Assembly (NCBI RefSeq): GCF_029837695.1
Contig: NZ_JAOEEA010000001.1
Location: 62,001-126,000, forward strand
DNA: 64,000 nt
Source of the DNA: Pseudomonas sp. GD04019
Lineage (GTDB): Bacteria > Pseudomonadota > Gammaproteobacteria > Pseudomonadales > Pseudomonadaceae
Direction of reading: 5' to 3'
In this document: one piece after another, positions 1 to 8,464 of the stretch
How positions within the stretch are numbered: the stretch's first letter is position 1
Layout: every line of letters starts with the position of its first letter
Program-made: the position numbers and the translations under genes
The notes under the pieces: model-generated
Seen by the model: the letters and a program-made list of their open reading frames with translations, nothing else
What the model was told of the DNA's origin: nothing
The model's database searches: none

Positions 1-682
1 CCAGACCGAGGTGCAGTACCTGGGTTTCGCTGACGATAGGGGCGAACACACCACGGGCGAAGAAGCTGTTCACATCCTTGCCGTCTTCGTCTTCCAGATA
101 CACGCCGGAATCCTGCTGCTGGATGCTGGTGGAGCCGTAGAACATGCCGCCGTAGGTGCCGTTGACCTGGATACCCATGCCGTTCTCGTGGTCGGTGGTC
201 CAGGAGGCCAGGTCGAGAACCGGCGAACGCTCCTTGGCAGTCACCCACTTGGAGCTGGTGGCTTTTTCCAGGCTGTAGTCCGGGTCGAAGCGGCCGACGC
301 GGATGTTGATCGGGGAGAAGCCGGTGTAGGTGATGGTGGCTTCGTCGAACTTGTTCTCGTTGCTGCGGTTATCGGTGAAGTCGTAGTTGATCTGGTAGCG
401 CCAGTCTTTGTAGTTGCCACCGATTTCGATCTGCGCGCGGCGGAAGAAGGCTTCGTTGGCGGTCTCGTTGTTAGTGGTGTAGAAGCCGTCGAACGAATCG
501 AAGTCCGCCTGGATACGGCCACCCAGCTTGAAGCTGTATTGCTTGTCGGTAGTCGAGACTTCCAGACCGCTCTTGGTCTTGATCACGAGATCGGCGCCGT
601 CGGTGGTGACGGTGCCGGCGAAAGCCTGGGCGGAAATGGCCAGAGCCAGGGCGCTGGCAGCAAAACCGGCGAAGTGCTTCAT
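1..682 (-). CDS. Phosphate/polyphosphate-selective porin (OprO/OprP family), N-terminal part
   Basis: Reading the minus strand from the ATG at 682 gives an uninterrupted frame that runs off the left edge (about 227 residues seen). It opens with a Sec signal peptide ending in AQAFA, followed by a short linker and outer-membrane beta-barrel sequence with alternating aromatic strands (KLGGRIQADFDSF, YQINYDF, NIRVGRFDP). The GGRIQ.D.D opening and the FFRRAQIEIGG strand are typical of the OprO/OprP anion porins, trimeric outer-membrane channels for phosphate or polyphosphate. The C-terminal half lies outside the window, so OprO and OprP cannot be told apart. An upstream AT-rich stretch at about 776-802 could hold the promoter, but no clean Pho box is visible. 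Confidence 0.85.
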   Translation of the reverse strand, partial: MKHFAGFAASALALAISAQAFAGTVTTDGADLVIKTKSGLEVSTTDKQYSFKLGGRIQADFDSFDGFYTTNNETANEAFFRRAQIEIGGNYKDWRYQINYDFTDNRSNENKFDEATITYTGFSPINIRVGRFDPDYSLEKATSSKWVTAKERSPVLDLASWTTDHENGMGIQVNGTYGGMFYGSTSIQQQDSGVYLEDEDGKDVNSFFARGVFAPIVSETQVLHLGL

Positions 683-864
683 CGAGGATTCCCCTATTGG
701 TCTTTAGAAAAACACTGGGCTTGGCCCTGCGTGTTGGGGGGGAATCTTGGCGGCGGGTTATTTCAGCTCGGTTGTATTTATATGAAAGTTAAATTACACA
801 GGAACTTTTTACTCCCTTTAATCATAAGCAGGAAAAGCCCGCCCAGCCTGGGTCGACGCCGTTT

Positions 865-1461
865 TCAGGCCTGACGAAAACGCGCCGCCAGCCAATGGTC
901 GATGCTCAGCCAGCGCCCGGCACCGATGAAGAACAGCGTCAGCAGCATGACCAGGTAGGTGACGGCGAATTCGATGCCGTTGTTGAGCACCACGAATTTG
1001 CCGCTGCCGGTCAGCCAGGCGTAGTTGCCGTGCTCCTGCAGGAGCTCGCGAGCGCGCTCCAGCTTCTCCCCCGCCGCCAGCACTCGCTCGTTGGCGAAGG
1101 GCGCTGAGGCATCGGCGATGGCCTGCCAGCCGAACTCCCAGTGCACGGTGAAGATCGCCACCAACATGGTCGCCATCAGCGGCACGCTGATCCAGCGCAC
1201 GGCCAGGCCGCACAGCAGGAGGATGGCGCCGCCCGCCTCGGTCAGCGCCGCCAACCAGGCCAGCAACGCGGGAAACGGCAAGCCCAGGCCCCAGTCCGGA
1301 TTGCCGAACCAGGCGATGGTGCTGTCCATGTCCGCCAGCTTGTACGTGCCGGCCATCCAGAAGATCGGCACCAGGTACAGGCGCAGCAGCAGCGGAGCGA
1401 GAAAATCCAGGCGACGCGTAGCGTCCAGGCCATCCTGGAGGCGATTGAGCAGGTTCAGCAT
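865..1461 (-). CDS. DoxX family membrane protein, last gene of the DUF692/DUF2063 operon
   Basis: The 198-aa protein has four hydrophobic segments (roughly residues 25-45, 65-85, 88-110 and 160-180) and the DoxX-type opening LLRLYLVPIFWMAGTYKL with a conserved ALTEAGGAILLL segment. DoxX proteins are small inner-membrane proteins of uncertain chemistry, sometimes linked to thiol or quinone redox. It starts 38 bases after the stop of the DUF2063 gene on the same strand, so it is very likely co-transcribed with the RiPP genes upstream. DoxX genes commonly accompany DUF692-DUF2063 copper-RiPP clusters, which supports the operon assignment. Its own function here is inferred only from that context. 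Confidence 0.85.
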   Translation of the reverse strand: MLNLLNRLQDGLDATRRLDFLAPLLLRLYLVPIFWMAGTYKLADMDSTIAWFGNPDWGLGLPFPALLAWLAALTEAGGAILLLCGLAVRWISVPLMATMLVAIFTVHWEFGWQAIADASAPFANERVLAAGEKLERARELLQEHGNYAWLTGSGKFVVLNNGIEFAVTYLVMLLTLFFIGAGRWLSIDHWLAARFRQA

Positions 1462-1499
1462 GATGCTCTCCCGGGGCTGAGCAACGTGGCCCAGCCCCT

Positions 1500-2204
1500 T
1501 CAGGTAACGGGTGGAAACCAGATGTCCTGGCGCTGCCAGTCGTCCAGCAGCGCACGGGCGTTGGCGAAGTAGTGCCGGTCGGCGGGCAGGCCGTTGATCT
1601 CGGCCAGGTCGAGCAAGGCTTCGGTGCTCGGCGTGCCCGCTTGCAGACGCAGGGCCAGGTGATAGGCAAAGGGCGACAGCTGCTGGAAGCGCACCCGCTC
1701 CGCCGAGTCGCGCCAGGCCAGCAAGCAGGTGGGCTCGGCGGGTGCCTCGCGGGGCTGGTAATCGGCACCGATGCGCTGCACCGGCCAGGCATACGCCAAT
1801 GGCCAGGCCAGCGGTGACCAGCCATGGGACGGCAAGCGGTCGGTGGCGATATCCAGCGCCAGTTCGACGCGCTCGTAGTGAGCCAGCTCGGCGATAAAGC
1901 CGGGATCGCCCTGCTCCGCACCGCCGCCGGTCTCCAGCCAGGCGACGAACTCCTCGCCTATCGCCAGGAAATACGGCGTGCTACAGCGGTGCCTGGCGAT
2001 AAATTCGCGCACCAGCCGCTGCCGTCGCGCCTCGCCCAAGATCCGGCACAGCACCGGAAAGCCGCTGGTGATAAAGCCATCGAGGTTGTTGAAGAACAGC
2101 TCCTCGTACACCGCCATGCGTTCGGCCGGGACTCCCGGCAACAGCGGCTCCGCCCGCGGCTGGCGAATGCGCGCGGCGAAGGCCATCTGGTCGCGCGTGC
2201 TCAT
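1500..2204 (-). CDS. DUF2063 protein, RiPP maturation partner (BufC/HvfC-like)
   Basis: The ATG at 2204 is chosen because it overlaps the stop of the upstream DUF692 gene (ATGA) and follows a GGGAGG-type ribosome site, giving 234 aa. The N-terminal region (about residues 5-95) contains the DUF2063 signature with [10 protein letters not shown] and [10 protein letters not shown].. motifs. In known systems the DUF2063 partner binds the precursor leader and presents it to the DUF692 iron enzyme. The tight overlap and operon position fit that role. No catalytic motif of its own is visible. Confidence 0.88.
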   Translation of the reverse strand: MSTRDQMAFAARIRQPRAEPLLPGVPAERMAVYEELFFNNLDGFITSGFPVLCRILGEARRQRLVREFIARHRCSTPYFLAIGEEFVAWLETGGGAEQGDPGFIAELAHYERVELALDIATDRLPSHGWSPLAWPLAYAWPVQRIGADYQPREAPAEPTCLLAWRDSAERVRFQQLSPFAYHLALRLQAGTPSTEALLDLAEINGLPADRHYFANARALLDDWQRQDIWFPPVT

Positions 2205-3028
2205 GCCTTGGCCTCCCGCTGCAGCGTGCGGATCTGCCCCACCTCGGCATACAGCTCGGCCAGCGGCGGGAAGTTGAAGTCGCGCTCCAGCAGGGTCGGG
2301 CGCACGCCATGCACGGCGTAGCTGTGCGCCAGCAACTGCCACACCGGGTCGCACACTGGTGCGCCGTGGGTGTCGATCTTCAGGTCGGCGGCCTGGTCCA
2401 GGTGCCCGGCCACATGCAGATAGGCAATGCGCTCATTGGGCATCGCCTCGATATAGGCGCGCGGGTCGAAGCCGAAGTTGTGGGCGTTGACCTGCACGTT
2501 GTTGATGTCCAGCAGCAACTGGCAGCCGGCCTCGGCCAGCACCGCGCGGATGAATTCGACCTCGTCCAGCGCACCGGGCAGGCGCGCATAGGCCGAGACG
2601 TTCTCGATGATCAGCGGCCGCTCCAGCACCTCTTCCACCTGACGGATGCGCGCGGCTACCCGGCAGACCGCCTCATCAGTGAAGGGCAGCGGCATCAGGT
2701 CGTACAGTTGGCCATCGTCGGCGCAGGCCGACAAGTGCTCGCTGTAGCCACGGATGCCATGCTCATCGAGGAAGACCTTGATCGCCCGCAGCAGCTCAAG
2801 GTCCAGCGGAGAGAAACCACCCAGGTTGAGGGACAGGCCGTGGCAGAGAAACGGCAGGCGTTCGGTCAGCGCGCGCAGCTGGCGGCCGAAGCGACCACCG
2901 ACGCCAATCCAGTTTTCCGGGGCGATCTCGAGGAAATCCACTTGATCGGCCGCACTGTCCTGCAGCTCACCGAGCAAGCCGCGACGCAAGCCCAGGCCGG
3001 CGCCGCTGACGAAGTTGCCGTTGGCCAT
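2201..3028 (-). CDS. DUF692 multinuclear iron oxygenase-like enzyme (BufB/HvfB/MbnB family)
   Basis: A 275-aa TIM-barrel-type DUF692 (UPF0276) protein. The metal-ligand motifs of the family are all visible: FLEIAPENW, the His in [53 protein letters not shown] and [12 protein letters not shown]692 enzymes such as MbnB use two or three iron ions and O2 to convert cysteines of a peptide into copper-binding heterocycles or thioamides. It lies 12 bases downstream of a small peptide gene full of EGKCG motifs and overlaps DUF2063 by 4 bases. The substrate is therefore almost certainly that neighbouring peptide, though this is inference from order. Confidence 0.93.
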   Translation of the reverse strand: MANGNFVSGAGLGLRRGLLGELQDSAADQVDFLEIAPENWIGVGGRFGRQLRALTERLPFLCHGLSLNLGGFSPLDLELLRAIKVFLDEHGIRGYSEHLSACADDGQLYDLMPLPFTDEAVCRVAARIRQVEEVLERPLIIENVSAYARLPGALDEVEFIRAVLAEAGCQLLLDINNVQVNAHNFGFDPRAYIEAMPNERIAYLHVAGHLDQAADLKIDTHGAPVCDPVWQLLAHSYAVHGVRPTLLERDFNFPPLAELYAEVGQIRTLQREAKA

Positions 3029-3040
3029 GTCCCGCCGCCC

Positions 3041-3367
3041 TTACTCCGCCTGCTCGGTCTTCTCGCCGCCGCACTTGCCTTCGTGGCCGGCCTTGCCCTC
3101 CTCGCCGCAGCTGCCCTCCTTACGTGCCTTGTCGCTGCCGCATTTGCCTTCACCGCACTTACCTTCGGCGGCCTTCTCGGTGCCCATCATCTCGGCACCG
3201 CACTTGCCCTCGCCGCAGGAGCCTTCGTGGCCTTTCTCGTGGGCGGCCAGGCTGTAGCCGCTGGAGAGCTCCTGGGCGGCGAACGGATTGCTGCCGGCCT
3301 GGGCGGCGAAAGCAGTGCTCAGCAGGGCGGCACCCAGAGTGATGGCTACGGAATTGCGCTGTTTCAT
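3041..3367 (-). CDS. Cysteine-motif RiPP precursor (BufA/HvfA-like bufferin precursor)
   Basis: The 108-aa protein begins with a Sec signal peptide (cleavage likely after FAAQA). A short spacer leads into a low-complexity Glu/Lys/Gly region with six cysteines, each in an EGxCG context: four EGKCG and two EGSCG. This motif is the hallmark of HvfA of Haemophilus and of bufferins, exported peptides whose cysteines are modified by a DUF692/DUF2063 pair and then bind copper. The maturation genes follow directly. No cysteines occur outside the motifs, so all six are candidate modification sites. An ECF-type promoter lies 56-83 bases upstream. Product chemistry and copper binding are inferred from the family. 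Confidence 0.9.
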   Translation of the reverse strand: MKQRNSVAITLGAALLSTAFAAQAGSNPFAAQELSSGYSLAAHEKGHEGSCGEGKCGAEMMGTEKAAEGKCGEGKCGSDKARKEGSCGEEGKAGHEGKCGGEKTEQAE

Positions 3368-3422
3368 GGAATCTCTCCAGTCGTGGTTATTGTGCGAGAG
3401 GCGATTGGCCCCTTCGCAACAC

Positions 3423-3450
3423 TAGACGGAGGTCGGTACGAGTCGTTACA
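3423..3450 (-). promoter_or_regulatory. Candidate ECF sigma-factor promoter of the RiPP operon
   Basis: On the minus strand the sequence TGTAAC is followed by 16 bases and then CGTCTA, the -35/-10 arrangement of ECF-type promoters (AAC...CGT with N16). It lies in the short gap between the anti-sigma gene and the precursor gene, about 56 bases before the precursor ATG. A gene for an ECF sigma factor is two genes upstream on the same strand. Inference: that sigma factor drives this operon. Confidence 0.6.
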
Positions 3451-3474
3451 GCGCGGCGGAAAAATTTCTGCGAA

Positions 3475-3705
3475 TCAGGATTCGCGACGCTGGCGGGCGA
3501 GTTTCTCGGCCAGGGCATCCAGTTCGGGAATGGCTTCGTCCGGGAGCTGTCGCAGCAGCGCCTGGCTCAGCTTGAGCTGGCGGATAAAGCGCCGGCAGTG
3601 GCTGCACATGGCCAGGTGCGTGCGCAGGCTGATGCGCTCGCGCAGGCGCAGCTGGCCATCGAGGTAATCGCTGGAATGGGCCACCAGTTCCTTGCAGCTC
3701 AGCAT
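3475..3705 (-). CDS. Zinc-finger anti-sigma factor (zf-HC2 type)
   Basis: A 76-aa protein with the ZAS-like pattern Cys4...His..Cys..Cys (HLAMCSHC at about residues 30-37) and no membrane segment, so it is probably a soluble anti-sigma factor. Its start overlaps the end of the ECF sigma gene by 7 bases, the usual translational coupling of a sigma/anti-sigma pair. Zinc or a thiol-reactive metal such as copper could release the sigma factor; that would suit the copper-RiPP genes next door, but nothing in the sequence proves the signal. Confidence 0.82.
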   Translation of the reverse strand: MLSCKELVAHSSDYLDGQLRLRERISLRTHLAMCSHCRRFIRQLKLSQALLRQLPDEAIPELDALAEKLARQRRES

Positions 3706-4301
3706 TGGCCGGTCTCCTCGAAATGCTCCAGGGTGGCGAACACCTTGAGCCGGGCGCGGTGCAACAGCACTCTGACATTGGAGAGCGAGAGGTCGAGAAG
3801 ATTACAGATCTCCTCCAGCTCCAGGCCCTGGCGCTCACGCAGCAGCAGCACGCTGGACTGGGTCTCGGACAGGCTGGCGATGGTCTTCTCCAGACACTCG
3901 CGCAGTTCCGCTTCGGCCAACAGGGCCTCGGGGGTGTCCTGTTCCCATTGGCTGGGCGGGGTCTGCCAGTGGCCGTCCTCGGCAAAGCGCTCTGCACCGA
4001 CGCTGCCATGCGGCGCCGGCAGGTCGTCGAGCAACGGCTCGCGACGCTGCTGCTTGAGGCGGCTCTTGGCGGTGTTGGCGGTAATGGTCAGCAGCCAGGT
4101 CTTGAGACTGGAACGCTGCTGGAAGCCGGGCAGGTTGCGCACCACGGCCAGCCAGGCGTCCTGCACCACTTCGTCGGCGTTGCGGCTACCGACTATGGCG
4201 TAGGCCACGGCGCGCATGGCGCCCTGGTAGGTACTGACCAGCTCGCGGAAGGCATGCTGCTCGCCGGCCAGCAGGCGGGCCAAAAGCTGCTGTTCATCCA
4301 T
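3699..4301 (-). CDS. ECF-type RNA polymerase sigma factor
   Basis: A 200-aa sigma-70 family protein of the ECF group. Region 2 (about residues 20-85) includes ADEVVQDAWLAVVRN and the RSSLKTWLLTITAN segment; region 4 (about 135-190) has LSETQSSVLLLRERQGLELE and a helix-turn-helix (EICNLLDLSLSNVRVLLHRAR). An ATG at 4301 is preferred over an in-frame TTG four codons upstream. It is co-transcribed with the anti-sigma gene, and an ECF-type promoter sits before the downstream RiPP precursor. Probable role: activation of the copper-RiPP operon. No clear copy of the same promoter is seen in front of the sigma gene itself. Confidence 0.9.
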   Translation of the reverse strand: MDEQQLLARLLAGEQHAFRELVSTYQGAMRAVAYAIVGSRNADEVVQDAWLAVVRNLPGFQQRSSLKTWLLTITANTAKSRLKQQRREPLLDDLPAPHGSVGAERFAEDGHWQTPPSQWEQDTPEALLAEAELRECLEKTIASLSETQSSVLLLRERQGLELEEICNLLDLSLSNVRVLLHRARLKVFATLEHFEETGQC

Positions 4302-4439
4302 GGCGGAGTCCAAGAAGGGTTTAGGTCGTCGCGAGCGCAGGTCAGGCTAGGCGAAAACAGGTGAGGACGCGCAGTTTACGAGTTGTAAATGAGCAGTCCG
4401 AACCTGTTTTCAACAACGCATGGCCAAGCGCAGCAGACC

Positions 4440-5564
4440 TTAACCCTTCTTGCGCAGGATCACGCTGCCGATGGAATAGCCCGCGCCGAAGGAGCTGAGC
4501 ACACCGAGGCTGCCAGCCGGCAGGTCATCCTGGTGCTTGTGGAAGGCGATCACCGAGCCGGCAGAGCTGGTGTTGGCGTAGGTATCGAGGATCACCGGCG
4601 CCTCGTGCGGCTCGGCGTCGCGGCCGAGCAGCTTGCGGGCGATCAGCAGGTTCATGTTGAGGTTGGCCTGGTGCAGCCAGAAGCGCTTCACGTCGCTGAC
4701 GTTGAGCTGGTTCTCTTGCAGGTGCGCACCGATCAGCTCGGCCACCATCGGGCAGACGTCCTTGAACACCTTGCGGCCTTCCTGGACGAACAGCTTGTCC
4801 TTGGCGCCGATGCCCTCTTCCGCCGCGCGGTTGAGGAAGCCGAAGTTGTTGCGGATGTTGTTGGAGAACTGGGTCAGCAGCTTGGTGCCGACGATGTCCC
4901 ACTGGTGCTTCGAGGTGGCCTGGTCAGCGCGCTCGATGATCACCGCGGTGGCACCATCGCCGAAGATGAAGTGGCTGTCGCGGTCGCGGAAGTTCAGGTG
5001 GCCGGTGCAGATCTCCGGGTTGACCATCAGCACTGCGCGCGCCTGGCCGGTGGCGATGGCGTTGTTGGCGGCCTGGATGCCGAAGGTGGCCGAGGAGCAA
5101 GCCACGTTCATGTCGTAGCCCCAACCGTCGATGCCCAGGGCAGCCTGTACTTCGATGGCCACGGCCGGGTAGGCGCGTTCCAGGTTGGAGCAGGCGACGA
5201 TCACACCGTCGATATCGGCGACAGTCCTGCCGGCGCGCTCCAGCGCTTCCTTGGCGGCGGCCACGGCCATCTCGCAGAGGATGCCCCACTCTTCATTGCT
5301 GCGCTGCGGCAGGCGCGGGGTCATGCGCTGCGGATCGAGAATGCCGGCCTTGTCCATCACGTAACGGCTCTTGATGCCGGAGGCCTTCTCGATGAAGGCG
5401 CTGTTGGATTCGGTCAGTGCCTCGATCTCACCGCGCTCGATGGCGGCGGCGTTGTCGGCATTGAACTGCTGGACATAAGCGTTGAAGGAGGCCACCAGCT
5501 CGTCGTTGGAGATGCTGTTGGCGGGGGTGTACAGGCCAGTGCCACTGATTACGGCTTTGTGCAC
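4440..5564 (-). CDS. Beta-ketoacyl-ACP synthase III family protein (FabH-like)
   Basis: I place the start at the GTG at 5564, because the codons before it form an AGAGGAA ribosome site 7 bases away; this gives 374 aa. The KAS III triad is visible: Cys in [10 protein letters not shown] (about 156), His in [10 protein letters not shown] (about 298) and Asn in YANTSSAGS (about 331). KAS III enzymes condense an acyl-CoA with malonyl-ACP to start fatty-acid chains. The protein is longer than E. coli FabH (317 aa) and resembles the extra KAS III of P. aeruginosa (PA3286 type), which feeds medium-chain acyl-CoA into synthesis. It appears to be a single-gene unit. Confidence 0.85.
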   Translation of the reverse strand: MHKAVISGTGLYTPANSISNDELVASFNAYVQQFNADNAAAIERGEIEALTESNSAFIEKASGIKSRYVMDKAGILDPQRMTPRLPQRSNEEWGILCEMAVAAAKEALERAGRTVADIDGVIVACSNLERAYPAVAIEVQAALGIDGWGYDMNVACSSATFGIQAANNAIATGQARAVLMVNPEICTGHLNFRDRDSHFIFGDGATAVIIERADQATSKHQWDIVGTKLLTQFSNNIRNNFGFLNRAAEEGIGAKDKLFVQEGRKVFKDVCPMVAELIGAHLQENQLNVSDVKRFWLHQANLNMNLLIARKLLGRDAEPHEAPVILDTYANTSSAGSVIAFHKHQDDLPAGSLGVLSSFGAGYSIGSVILRKKG

Positions 5565-5956
5565 GGGACATTCCTCTTCTTCTATGGCCGCCCGGAGCGG
5601 CTGGCTTGTCGGTTGCGCCACGGCGGCGCGAATTCGGTGCGGCTGCTATCGAGGCCAGGCAGTGGCGCAGCTCTGCAAAGTGCGGAGTTTGCCATAGCCG
5701 GGGCCTGCGGCGCTGCCATCGCGATGCGACACCAGACTGGCGGTGCGGCAGTGCGCTTTCAGTGGAGATGCTCGATAAGGCCGGCAAGGCACAGGGTAAT
5801 TGCGGCGATTGTCGGCAAAATCAGCAGCATTGTGTCGGGCTTGGCAAAAGCCTGGCGTGCAGCTCATCGACCGAGACGTTGCTGCCGTCATCCCGCTTTG
5901 ACCGGGCGCTCAGGAACGGCGCAGAATCGTCCCTTCCCACGGCATAGGAACGCGTC
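5565..5956. other. Intergenic region of about 390 bp, no gene seen
   Basis: This lies between the divergent KAS III and LysE genes and must contain both promoters. No open frame with sensible Pseudomonas coding character, no RNA gene and no clear repeat is visible. The KAS III ribosome site lies at its left edge. Confidence 0.5.
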
Positions 5957-6595
5957 ATGTTCGGCACCCACGATCTGCTCCTGTTCGTCATCTCCGGCCT
6001 GTTGCTGAACATGGCCCCCGGTCCCGACTCGCTGCTGATCATGGCGCGTAGCGCCACCCAGGGCTGGCGTGCTGGATCGGCGGCAGCGCTGGGCATCGGT
6101 GCCGGCACCTGCGTGCACATAGTCGCCGCCGCGCTGGGCATGTCCGCCGTGCTGGCGACGTCGGCTACCGCCTTCATGGTGGTCAAGCTGATCGGCGCCG
6201 CTTACCTACTGTACATCGGCATCAGCATGCTGCTGGCGAAACGCAAGGAGGCCGCCGAACCGACCGCCATCGAGCTGCCCGCCCTGCCCTACGGGCGCAT
6301 CTTCGCCCAGGGCTTCCTGACCAACGTGCTCAACCCCAAGGTGGCACTATTCTTCCTCGCCTTCGTACCGCAGTTCATCAGCCCGGACGCCGAGCACAAG
6401 ACACTGGCGTTCATCCTGCTGGGCGTCATCTTCAACATCAACGGCATGCTCTGGTGCCACTTCCTGGCCCTGTCCACCGCCTTCGCCCAGAAGCGCCTGC
6501 AGGTCGGCCGGCGTGTCGGCCTGTGGCTGGAGCGCTGCACCGGTGGCCTGTTCACCGCACTAGGCATCAAGCTGGCGCTGGCTGATCGGGTGTAA
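5957..6595 (+). CDS. LysE/RhtB family amino-acid exporter
   Basis: A 212-aa inner-membrane protein with about six hydrophobic segments. It shows the family motif near the N-terminus (MAPGPDSLLIMARSATQGWRAG) and the mid-protein GFLTNVLNPKVALFFLAFVPQF motif. LysE/RhtB proteins export amino acids such as threonine or homoserine using the proton motive force. The gene is monocistronic: a strong hairpin terminator follows directly. Substrate cannot be read from sequence. Confidence 0.88.
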   Translation: MFGTHDLLLFVISGLLLNMAPGPDSLLIMARSATQGWRAGSAAALGIGAGTCVHIVAAALGMSAVLATSATAFMVVKLIGAAYLLYIGISMLLAKRKEAAEPTAIELPALPYGRIFAQGFLTNVLNPKVALFFLAFVPQFISPDAEHKTLAFILLGVIFNINGMLWCHFLALSTAFAQKRLQVGRRVGLWLERCTGGLFTALGIKLALADRV

Positions 6596-6608
6596 AACCC
6601 GCCAAAGA

Positions 6609-6640
6609 GAAAGGGGCCGAATGGCCCCTTTCTTGTTTTC
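6609..6640 (+). terminator. Rho-independent terminator, probably shared by convergent genes
   Basis: A perfect 10-bp stem (GAAAGGGGCC / GGCCCCTTTC) with a 4-base loop is followed by a T-rich TTGTTTTC run. It lies between the stops of the convergent LysE gene and the secreted phosphatase gene. Confidence 0.8.
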
Positions 6641-6642
6641 GC

Positions 6643-7608
6643 TCAGTTGCAGTTGGCCGGCGGCGTCGCCGCCACCACGGTGCTGTAGTGGTAGCTGTAG
6701 TCGCCGCCGACAGACTGGGTGCCGCTGCTGCCGGCATGCTGGCCGATGATCCAGGTCTCCGCCTTGGGAATGCCACCGTCGGCATAGGCGGCGATGTCGG
6801 TGGTGGCGTTGCCGTAGGCACGCACGATGTTCAGACCGACCTGCTCGCGCAGGTACTTCACGTAGTTGGTCTTGTGCGCCTGGGTGTCCGGCGGAATCGG
6901 GCCGTCGCCGTAGGGGTTGGAGCGGTAGTGCCACTGCGGGATGCCCTGGTAGTCGAACCACTGGCGCGCATCCTTGGTCACCCAGTACGGCCGGGCAGTG
7001 AGGAACACCAGTTGGTAGCCCTTGTCACGGTAGGCCTTCACCGTCTGCGGGGCGTAGTAGTAGGCCTGCGCGGTCTTCAGCCCGACATAGTCGGCGTAGG
7101 CCTCGAAGTCGTTGATGGTCAGGGTGCCGTCGATGTCGAACAGCACGGCCGGGCGATTCGGGTCGACCACGCTGAGGTAGCCGTCGACCTGGCTGAGGTC
7201 GCCCTCGACCACGAAGCGCACGCGGTACTCGCCCACCGGCCGAGTGCCGACCGCCACGTTGATCTTGCCGTCGCTGTCGGTGGTATGGCGACCCAGGTAG
7301 CTCCAGCCACTCATGCCGGTGCCGTACAGGTAGGCGTGCACGTACTCGCCTTCCAGGTCCTTGTGCAGCACGGCGTCGTAGTCGAACTTGGCGGTGACGG
7401 TGGCGGCCTGGCCGCTGCGTACCATCTGGTCATGGACCATGTGCCAGGGCTTGTACAGACCGGCCAGCACCTGGCTGCCGAAGTTGCGGAAGTTCTTCTT
7501 CGCCGGCTTGGTGAAACTCGGTGGGTTGGCCGGGCTTTGGAAGTCCGGACACTGGGCGCTGACCTGGGCACTCAGGGCCAGCAGGGTGAGGGCTGCAAGA
7601 GCTCGCAT
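6643..7608 (-). CDS. Secreted LNS2/HAD-superfamily phosphatase-like protein
   Basis: The 321-aa protein starts with a Sec signal peptide (cleavage near VSAQ). After a beta-rich N-terminal half comes a HAD motif I, VLFDIDGTLT (about 154-163), then the motif II region QLVFLTARP and a C-terminal Asp-containing YGNATTDIAAYADGG segment. This order matches the LNS2 domain of lipin/Nir-type proteins, where DxDGT is the phosphatidate phosphatase nucleophile. A secreted copy suggests hydrolysis of lipid or lipid-like phosphates outside the cytoplasm. Substrate is unknown. The gene stands alone and ends at the shared terminator. Confidence 0.8.
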   Translation of the reverse strand: MRALAALTLLALSAQVSAQCPDFQSPANPPSFTKPAKKNFRNFGSQVLAGLYKPWHMVHDQMVRSGQAATVTAKFDYDAVLHKDLEGEYVHAYLYGTGMSGWSYLGRHTTDSDGKINVAVGTRPVGEYRVRFVVEGDLSQVDGYLSVVDPNRPAVLFDIDGTLTINDFEAYADYVGLKTAQAYYYAPQTVKAYRDKGYQLVFLTARPYWVTKDARQWFDYQGIPQWHYRSNPYGDGPIPPDTQAHKTNYVKYLREQVGLNIVRAYGNATTDIAAYADGGIPKAETWIIGQHAGSSGTQSVGGDYSYHYSTVVAATPPANCN

Positions 7609-7852
7609 CGCTACATTTCCTTATGGTTCGTTATTGTTATGGCGCTACCCCGGAACGGGGCGCGCTTGAAGTTAAGCAGCGATTGTTAACCGCACATGAA
7701 CACCCGCCACGCCGTATCGCCCGACCATCCGCGCCACACCGCGGCGACGGCTCTGGCATGCGGGTGACAGCACGAGGCGACTTGCTCGGCTTGTGACCGG
7801 CATCACTGATCGGTTAGCGTCTGGATCGTCCCCACCAGCTCCGGCGACCACC

Positions 7853-8464
7853 ATGGCCCTGCATACCTGGCTGATCTACCTCACCGCCGTCTTCGGCCTG
7901 TCGCTGACGCCCGGCCCCAACGGCCTGCTCGCCCTGACCCACGGCGCGCTCTACGGCCACCGTCGCGCCCTGTGGACGGTCACCGGCGGCATGCTCGGTT
8001 TCGTGCTGCTGATGGCGCTGTCGATGTTCGGCCTGGCCGCCCTGCTCAAGGCCTCGGTGCATGCCCTGCTGGTGCTCAAGTGGCTGGGCGCCGCCTACCT
8101 GATCTGGCTCGGCATCCAGCTATGGCGCTCGCCGCCGCTGCACCTCACACCGCTGGAGTCGGCCGCACCGCGCCCCGGCCTGCAGCTGTTCCGCCAGGGT
8201 CTGCTGTCGGCCCTGTCCAATCCCAAGGTGATCCTGTTCTTCGGCGCCTTCCTGCCGCAGTTCCTCGACCCGTCGCGCAGCCTGTGGCTGCAGTTCGCCG
8301 TGATGGCGGCCACCTTCGCCCTGGTCGAAGGCGTGGTGGAATACCTGCTGGCGCGCACCGCGCAACGCACCCGGCCCTGGCTGGAGCGCGCCGGCCGCGG
8401 CTTCAACCGTTGCTGCGGCGGGCTGTTCGCCGCCATGGGCCTGGCCCTGCCGCTCACCCGCTAA
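7853..8464 (+). CDS. LysE family translocator
   Basis: The ATG at 7853 gives a 203-aa protein with the family N-terminal LTPGPNGLLALTHGA motif, LGAAYLIWLGIQLW, and ALSNPKVILFFGAFLPQFLDP. About six transmembrane segments are expected. It is a second LysE/RhtB-type exporter in this stretch and is clearly diverged from the one ending at 6595. The stop overlaps by 4 bases the convergent end of a small hypothetical gene. Confidence 0.87.
   Translation: MALHTWLIYLTAVFGLSLTPGPNGLLALTHGALYGHRRALWTVTGGMLGFVLLMALSMFGLAALLKASVHALLVLKWLGAAYLIWLGIQLWRSPPLHLTPLESAAPRPGLQLFRQGLLSALSNPKVILFFGAFLPQFLDPSRSLWLQFAVMAATFALVEGVVEYLLARTAQRTRPWLERAGRGFNRCCGGLFAAMGLALPLTR

Noticed and set aside
776..802. Possible Pho box before the OprO/OprP-type porin gene
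   Set aside because: There is a TATAAAT-like -10 and a CTGTGTA...CTTTCAT dyad upstream, but the half-site spacing is 13 rather than 11 and matches are weak. Not enough to annotate.
2309..3667. Long plus-strand open frame opposite the DUF692 and precursor genes
   Set aside because: It is a GC-driven antisense shadow of well-supported minus-strand genes and has no recognisable domain.
4389..6008. 539-codon plus-strand frame opposite the KAS III gene
   Set aside because: Antisense shadow; the minus strand encodes an intact KAS III with its catalytic triad.
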